Origin: Limnomonas spitsbergensis
Taxonomy: Eukaryota; Chlorophyta; Chlorophyceae; Chlamydomonadales
Direction of reading: 5' to 3'
Length of the DNA: 64,000 bases
Assembly: GCA_037349105.1 (NCBI GenBank)
Contig: JAYJMM010000116.1
Coordinates: 1,922,001 to 1,986,000 of the forward strand
Shown here: positions 52,801 to 61,800 of the stretch, one piece after another
Numbering within the stretch: position 1 is the first letter of the stretch
Layout: each line of letters opens with the position of its first letter
Program-made: the position numbers and the translations under genes
Notes under the pieces: model-generated
Databases searched by the model: none
What the model saw: only the letters and a program-made list of their open reading frames with translations
What the model was told of the DNA's origin: nothing

Positions 52801-55800
52801 TTGGGGAGCAGATGAGGAAAGGTGGGGGATGTGATGGGGTGTAGTTTGATGGGGTGGGGTGTACTGTCTTGTGGATGACAGTGGTGAGCTATGCTATGTA
52901 GTGCTGTCTTGTAGTGTGTTGTGGTCCATACTTCCCTCCACACTCCACCTACTGCCCCTGCACCTTCCCTTGCAGATGAAGCCTGTGGGGCAGTTCGTGG
53001 TCCAGGCAGCCGCAACGCACCCAGAGGGCGAGGAGGGAGGGCAGGGTGAGGAGGCTGCTGAGTACTACGACCCAGATGCTGACCCAGACAGGTGCGTCGT
53101 CAAGCACGCCTTTGTGTCTCTCTTTGCAGCGCCTCGTTTCCAACCAGTTTGTATTTTGACAATATGGTAAGGTGTTGTAGGATACACGCCCTTGGGTATA
53201 AGCAGGGGGTATAAGCAGGGGGGTAAGCAGGGGGTATAAGCAGGGGGTATAAGCAGGGGGTATAAGCAGGGGGTATAAGCAGGGGGTATAAGCAGGGGGT
53301 ATAAGCAGGGGGGTATAAGCAGGGGGTATAAGCAGGGGGTATAAGCAGGGGGTATAAGCAGGGGGGTATAAGCAGGGGGTATAAGCAGGGGGTATAAGCA
53401 GGGGGGTATAAGCAGGGGGTATAAGCAGGGGGGTATAAGCAGGGGGGTATAAGCAGGGGGTATAAGCAGGGGGGTATAAGCAGGGGGTATAAGCAGGGGG
53501 TATAAGCAGGGGGGTATAAGCAGGGGGGTATAAGCAGGGGGTATAAGCAGGGGGTATAAGCAGGGGGGTATAAACAGGGGGTATAAGCAGGGGGTATAAG
53601 CAGGGGGGTATAAGCAGGGGGTATAAGCAGGGGGTATAAGCAGGGGGTATAAGCAGGGGGTATAAGCAGGGGGGTATAAGCAGGGGGTATAAGCAGGGGG
53701 TATAAGCAGGGGGTATAAGCAGGGGGTATAAGCAGGGGGTATAAGCAGGGGGTATAAGCAGGGGGTATAAGCAGGGGGGTATAAGCAGGGGGGTATAAGC
53801 AGGGGGGTATAAGCAGGGGGGTATAAGCAGGGGGTATAAGCAGGGGGTATAAGCAGGGGGTATAAGCAGGGGGTATAAGCAGGGGGTATAAGCAGGGGGG
53901 TATAAGCAGGGGTTATAAGAAGGGGGTATAAGCAGGGGGTATAAGCAGGGGGGTATAAGCAGGGGGTATAAGCAGGGGGTATAAGCAGGGGGTATAAGCA
54001 GGGGGGTATAAGCAGGGGGTATAAGCAGGGGGTATAAGCAGGGGGGTATAAGCAGGGGGGTATAAGCAGGGGGTATAAGCAGGGGGTATAAGCAGGGGGT
54101 ATAAGCAGGGGGTATAAGCAGGGGGTATAAGCAGGGGGGTATACGCAGGGGGTATAAGCAGGGGGTATAAGCAGGGGGTATAAGCAGGGGGGTATAAGCA
54201 GGGGGGTATAAGCAGGGGGTATAAGCAGGGGGTATAAGCAGGGGGTATAAGCAGGGGGTATAAGCAGGGGGGTATAAGCAGGGGGTATAAGCAGGGGGTA
54301 TAAGCAGGGGGTATAAGCAGGGGGTATAAGCAGGGGGTATAAGCATGGGATATAAGCAGGGGGTATAAGCAGGGGGTATAAGCAGGGGGTATAAGCAGGG
54401 GGGTATAAGCAGGGGGTATAAGCAGGGGGTATAAGCAGGGGGTATAAGCAGGGGGTATAAGCAGGGGGTATAAGCAGGGGGTATAAGCAGGGGGTATAAG
54501 CAGGGGGTATAAGCAGGGGGGTATAAGCAGGGGGGTATAAGCAGGGGGGTATAAGCAGGGGGGTATAAGCAGGGGGGTATAAGCAGGGGGTATAAGCAGG
54601 GGGTATAAGCAGGGGGTATAAGCAGGGGGTATAAGCAGGGGGGTATAAGCAGGGGTTATAAGCAGGGGGTATCAGCAGGGGGTATAAGCAGGGGGTATAA
54701 GCAGGGGGTATAAGCAGGGGGTATAAGCAGGGGGTATAAGCAGGGGGGTATAAGCAGGGGGTATAAGCAGGGGGTATAAGCAGGGGGGTATAAGCAGGGG
54801 GTATAAGCAGGGGGTATAAGCAGGGGGTATAAGCAGGGGGTATAAGCAGGGGGTATAAGCAGGGGGTATACGCAGGGGGGTATAAGCAGGGGGTATAAGC
54901 AGGGGGTATAAGCAGGGGGTATAAGCAGGGGGTATAAGCAGGGGGTATAAGCAGGGGGTATAAGCAGGGGGTATAAGCAGGGGGTATAAGCAGGGGGGTA
55001 TAAGCAGGGGGGTATAAGCAGGGGTTATAAGCAGGGGGTATAAGCAGGGGGTATAAGCAGGGGGTATAAGCAGGGGGTATAAACAGGGGGTATAAGCAGG
55101 GGGTATAAGCAGGGGGTATAAGCAGGGGGTATAAGCAGGGGATATAAGCAGGGGGTATAAGCAGGGGGTATAAGCAGGGGGGTATAAGCAGGGGGGTATA
55201 AGCAGGGGGTATAAGCAGGGGGTATAAGCAGGGGGTATAAGCAGGGGGTATAAGCAGGGGGTATAAGCAGGGGGGTATAAGCAGGGGGTATAAGCAGGGG
55301 GGTATAAGCAGGGGGTATAAGCAGGGGGTATAAGCAGGGGGTATAAGCAGGGGGTATAAGCAGGGGGGTGTAAGCAGGGGGTATAAGCAGGGGGGTATAA
55401 GCAGGGGGTATAAGCAGGGGGTATAAGCAGGGGGGTATAAGCAGGGGGTATAAGCAGGGGGTATAAGCAGGGGGGTATAAGCAGGGGGTATAAGCAGGGG
55501 GTATAAGCAGGGGGTATAAGCAGGGGGGTATAAGCAGGGGGTATAAGCAGGGGGTATAAGCAGGGGGGTATAAGCAGGGGGTATAAGCAGGGGGGTATAA
55601 GCAGGGGGGTATAAGCAGGGGGTATAAGCAGGGGGGTATAAGCAGGGGGGTATAAGCAGGGGTTATAAGCAGGGGTTATAAGCAGGGGGTATAAGCAGGG
55701 GGTATAAGCAGGGGGTATAAGCAGGGGGTATAAGCAGGGGGGTATAAGCAGGGGGTATAAGCAGGGGGGTATAAGCAGGGGGTATAAGCAGGGGGGTATA

Positions 55801-58800
55801 AGCAGGGGGTATAAGCAGGGGGGTATAAGCAGGGGGTATAAGCAGGGGGTATAAGCAGGGGGTATAAGCAGGGGGGTATAAGCAGGGGGGTATAAGCAGG
55901 GGGTATAAGCAGGGGGGTATAAGCAGGGGGGTATAAGCAGGGGGTATAAGCAGGGGGTATAAGCAGGGGGTATAAGCAGGGGGTATAAGCAGGGGGGTAT
56001 AAGCAGGGGGTATAAGCAGGGGGGTATAAGCAGGGGGGTATAAGCAGGGGTATAAGCAGGGGGTATAAGCAGGGGGTATAAGCAGGGGGGTATAAGCAGG
56101 GGGTATAAGCAGGGGGTATAAGCAGGGGGTATAAGCAGGGGGTATAAGCAGGGGGTATAAGCAGGGGGGTATAAGCAGGGGGTATAAGCAGGGGTTATAA
56201 GCAGGGGGTATAAGCAGGGGGTATAAGCAGGGGGGTATAAGCAGGGGGTATAAGCAGGGGGTATAAGCAGGGGGTATAAGCAGGGGGGTATAAGCAGGGG
56301 GTATAAGCAGGGGGTATAAGCAGGGGGGTATAAGCAAGGGTTATAAGCAGGGGGTATAAGCAGGGGGTATAAGCAGGGGGGTATAAGCAGAGGGTATAAG
56401 CAGGGGGGTATAAGCAGGGGGGTATAAGCAGGGGGTATAAGCAGGGGGGTATAAGCAGGGGGTATAAGCAGGGGGTATAAGCAGGGGGTATAAGCAGGGG
56501 GTATAAGCAAGGGGTATAAGCAGGGGGTATAAGCAGGGGGGTATAAGCAGGGGGTTATAAGCAGGGGGTTATAAGCAGGGGGTATAAGCAGGGGGGTATA
56601 AGCAGGGGGGTATAAGCAGGGGGTATAAGCAGGGGGGTATATGCAGGGGGGTATAAGCAGGGGTTATAAGCAGGGGGTATAAGCAGGGGGTATAAGCAGG
56701 GGGGTATAAGCAGGGGGTATAAGCAGGGGGTATAAGCAGGGGGTATAAGCAGGGGGGTATAAGCAGGGGGTATAAGCAGGGGGGTATAAGCAGGGGGTAT
56801 AAGCAGGGGGGTATAAGCAGGGGGTATAAGCAGGGGGGTATAAGCAGGGGTTATAAGCAGGGGGTATAAGCAGGGGGTATAAGCAGGGGGTATAAGCAGG
56901 GGGTATAAGCAGGGGGGTATAAGCAGGGGGTATAAGCAGGGGGTATAAGCAGGGGGTATAAGCAGGGGGGTATAAGCAGGGGGTATAAGCAGGGGGGTAT
57001 AAGCAGGGGGGTATAAGCAGGGGTTATAAGCAGGGGGTATAAGCAGGGGGTATAAGCAGGGGGGTATAAGCAGGGGGTATAAGCAGGGGGGTATAAGCAG
57101 GGGGGTATAAGCAGGGGGTATAAGCAGGGGGGTATAAGCAGGGGGTATAAGCAGGGGGTATAAGCAGGGGGTATAAGCAGGGGGTATAAGCAGGGGGTAT
57201 AAGCAGGGGGTATAAGCAGGGGGTATAAGCAGGGGGTTATAAGCAGGGGGTTATAAGCAGGGGGTATAAGCAGGGGGGTATAAGCAGGGGGGTATAAGCA
57301 GGGGGTATAAGCAGGGGGGTATAAGCAGGGGGGTAAAAGCAGGGGTTATAAGCAGGGGGTATAAGCAGGGGGTATAAGCAGGGGGGTATAAGCAGGGGGT
57401 ATAAGCAGGGGGTATAAGCAGGGGGTATAAGCAGGGGGGTATAAGCAGGGGGTATAAGCAGGGGGGTATAAGCAGGGGGTATAAGCAGGGGGGTATAAGC
57501 AGGGGGTATAAGCAGGGGGGTATAAGCAGGGGGGTATAAGCAGGGGGTATAAGCAGGGGGGTATAAGCAGGGGGTATAAGCAGGGGGTTATAAGCAGGGG
57601 GTTATAAGCAGGGGGTATAAGCAGGGGGTTATAAGCAGGGGGGTATAAGCAGGGGGTATAAGCAGGGGGTATAAGCAGGGGGTATAAGCAGGGGGTATAA
57701 GCAGGGGGTATAAGCAGGGGGTATAAGCAGGGGGTATAAGCAGGGGGTATAAGCAGGGGGTATAAGCAGGGGGTTATAAGCAGGGGGTATAAGCAGGGGG
57801 TATAAGCAGGGGGTTATAAGCAGGGGGGTATAAGCAGGGGGTATAAGCAGGGGGGTATAAGCAGGGGGTATAAGCAGGGGGTATAAGCAGGGGGGTATAA
57901 GCAGGGGGGTATAAGCAGGGGGTATAAGCAGGGGGTATAAGCAGGGGACGTGGTGCCCGGTCTGATTCCCGCAGGGCGCAGAACCTAAACACTGGTCGTG
58001 TCCCTCTGACCATTCACCGCATCTGTGAACACTCAACGTGCCCACCTGGACCCAACCGCTGTGCACTAAAACCACTTACTCTGTACCTCCTCTTCGACCA
58101 TTGACCTCTCAACTGCTCTCTGATTTGTCTCCACGCCCTCATGACCTCCCACCCGCTACGCCCTAAACTCCCTGAACACTCACAAATACCTATCTTTGAC
58201 CGTTGACCATTCACTTGATCTCTGACCACTCACCACGCCCTCCTGACCTCCCACCTGCTGCGCCCTTCCTGTTCAGGATCCGGAAGCTGAGGGAGCTCCG
58301 CCTGCAGGGCCGCAGGAACAAGGTAATTTCTTACAAAACGTGTTGTCTTAATATCACTCCTGGCCTGACACTCACACACTCACACGCACACACACACGCA
58401 CACACGCACATGTGCGCTCACACTCATACTCACACACTCACACGCACACTTGCGCTCACACTCACACTCACACGCACGCACTCACACTTGCGCTCACACT
58501 AACACTCACACTCACACACTCACACGCACACACGCACACTTGCGCTCACACTCACACTAACACCAACACTTGCGCTCACACTCACACTCACGCTAACACT
58601 TGCGCTCACACTTACACTCACACTAGCGCTCACACTCACACTAATACTTGCGCTCACACTCACACACACACACACACACACTTGCGCTCACACTCACACT
58701 AACACCAACACTAGCGCTCACACACACACTCACACTAACACTTGCGCTCACACTCACACACACACTTGTGCTCACACTCACACTCACGCTAACACTCACA

Positions 58801-61800
58801 CACACACTCACACACACACTTGCGCTCACACTCACACTCGCACTCACACACACACTAACACTAACACTTGCGCTCACACTCACACTCACTCACACACACA
58901 CACACTAACACTAACACTTGCGCTCACACTCACACCCACACTCACACACACACTAACACTAACACTTGCGCTCACACTCACACTCACGCTAACACGTGCG
59001 CTCACACTTACACTCACACTAGCGCTCACACTCACACTAACACTTGCGCTCACACTCACACACTTGCGCTCACACTCACACTCACACCAACACTAGCGCT
59101 CACACTCACACACACACACACACTTGCGCTCACACTCACACTCACGCTAACACTTGCGCTCACACTCACACTCACACTCACGCTAACACTTGCGCTCACA
59201 CTCACACTAACACTAACACTTGCGCTCACACTCACACTAACACTAGCGCTCACACTCACACACACACACACACTTGCGCTCACACTCACACTAACACTAG
59301 CGCTCACACTAACACTAACACTCACACACACACTTGCGCTTACACTCACACACTAACACTTGCGCTCACGCTCACACTAACACTTACGCTCACGCTCACA
59401 CTAACACTTGCGCTCACACTCACACTCACGCTAACACTTGCGCTCACACTCACACAAACATTAACACTTGCGCTCACACTCACACTAACACTAGCGCTCA
59501 CACTCACACTCACACACACACACACACTTGCGCTCACACTCACACTAACACTAGCGCTCACACTCACACTAACACTCACACACACACACTTGCGCTCACA
59601 CTCACACACTAACACTTGCGCTCACGCTCACACTAACACTTGCGCTCACACTCACACTCACACTAACAGTTGCGCTCACACTCACACTCACACTCACGCT
59701 AACACTTGCGCTCACACTCACGCTCACACTAACACTTGCGCTCACACTCACACTAACACTTGCGCTCACGCTCACACTAACACTTGTGCTCACACTCACA
59801 CTCACACTCACGCTAACACTAACACTTGCGCTCACACTCACGCTCACACTAACACTTGCCCTCACGCTCACAATAACAGTTGCGCTCACACTCACGCTCA
59901 CACTAACACTTGCGCTCACACTCACACTAACACTAACACTTGCGCTCACGCTCACGCTCACACTTGCGCTCACACTCACACACACACTTGCGCTAACACT
60001 CACACACTCACAATCCAATTCAAACTCGCTTGTTATAACCGGGCAAGAAAAATAGTCAAACCTCTTAAAATCGAAAGAAACGAAGAAGGGAAACGTGCTT
60101 CACCTCAGGCTTGAGGGTTCAGATGTAAGGGTTAAGGTGTAAGAATTAAGGGTTAAGTTAAACCTCTCAAACTTGCTTCGCCTCAGGCTCCCCGAGAAGT
60201 CTCTGCCCCGGACCCGACAGCCGACGCCGCGCTGATCTTAGGAGGCGCCTCGCTGGGTCTTGATCTGTCCCTGGCCAAGGCACTGCGTGACGGCGAGCTG
60301 GACCTCGGCGGCACACCGCCCCGTGCCTCGCAGCCCTCGGATCGTGACCCCCACCAGCCTCGGCCGACCGGGGGCATTGCGGCACAAGTGGACGGGGCGG
60401 AGCAGCAGGGAGGAGCTGCGCCCCTGGGGGTTGATATCCCCGAGCCACCTCCTGCTGCGGCGGCAGGGGATGTGGCGGCTGCGGCGGCTGCGGCGGCTGC
60501 GGCGGTGGCGGTGGCGGCTGGCGACCGTTACTTAAAAGAGTCTGAGATCCTGCAGTACCGGATGGAGCTGCTCGGCCCTGCAGTCGTCGCGGATGCACAG
60601 GAAGCGCTGCTGCTGAATGACCAGCTGGGGCACGAGCTGCGGCAGCAGAAGCAGCAGCAGCAGCCGGGTGGGCGGGCAGCAGCGGGGGGCCGTCCGCAGG
60701 ATCAGCGGGGAGCGCTCCTAAGGGACCTCCTGAGCCGCCTCCCGTATCTCCCTGTACCTCTGGCGCGCCCAGGCGGGACTGCAACAACAGACGGCGGTCA
60801 CCCTTCGGACCAGTACGCAAACAACAGCGCCGTCGACGCAGTTGCCTTCGCCGATGCTCCGGGAAACGAGGAGAAGGAACGTATTGTTGCCGGTCTGCTC
60901 AGCTTCTTGCACGGCTCTCTAGCTAGCCAAGACGCCGGTGGTGACGGCAATTATGGGTCTGGAGAAGCAGTGGCGTTTGAGCCTGTGTTGCGGCTGGAAA
61001 TGGGCCTTCCGTCCCTCCCGGGCCTGCCGTCCTTCCCGGGCCTGCCGTCCCTTGAGATGGGCCTGCCGTCCCTCCCGGGCAAACTGGGCATGCCGTCCCT
61101 TCCCGGCCGAGCGGAAGAGTTTCCTGGCCGCACGGCCCGTCAGCCTGGCGGATTGGGCGACGGCGACGCCAGGCCAGGCGACGATGTCGTCAGGTCGGGC
61201 GATAACAGGCTAGGTGCTGCTTGGCAGGTTGGGGACAGACACGCCAGGTCAGCTGGTGCGGGCCAGGGTGGAGATGCAGGTGGCAAGTCAGTTAGCATGA
61301 GGACGGGTCTCGCTGGCCATGGCGGGGACGAGGGTATCAGGTCAACCGGCAACATATCCGATACGGCGGACCGAGGTGCGGACGGCTTTGTCGGCAGCGG
61401 CTTTGCTTCAGGGTCGCCTCCAGCCAGGGGTCGTGGCGGCCCCATGGTGGGGGGCGGGCAGGCAGGGCTGATGAACACCTCGGTGCTGAATGCCTTGGTG
61501 GCACTCATGGTGAGACACAGGGGGGGAGGGCAATGGAGGGGGCATGGGGGGGGAGGGGGGGGGAGGGAGGTACCATGGGGAGGAGCAAGGGGGGGAAGCT
61601 TAGAAGGTGGGGTAGGGGCTTAAGGGGCGGGCCTTAAAGTGTGGTGTGGTGTGGGGAAGGGGGGGGGGCGGATTATGGGATTAGGGGCGCGGGCTTTTTT
61701 TGCGGGGGTACAATGGAGGGGCATGGGGGGAAAGGCATAGAAGGGGGGGTAGGGCAGAAGGGGGCGGAAATGGAGGGGGGGTGGAGGCCTTGGGGGCGGG

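Noticed and set aside
53190..58075. Reverse-strand frames of 465 and 612 codons ([16 protein letters not shown])
   Set aside because: Translation of the 13/14-bp array only; the sense-strand gene runs through it as intron 33.
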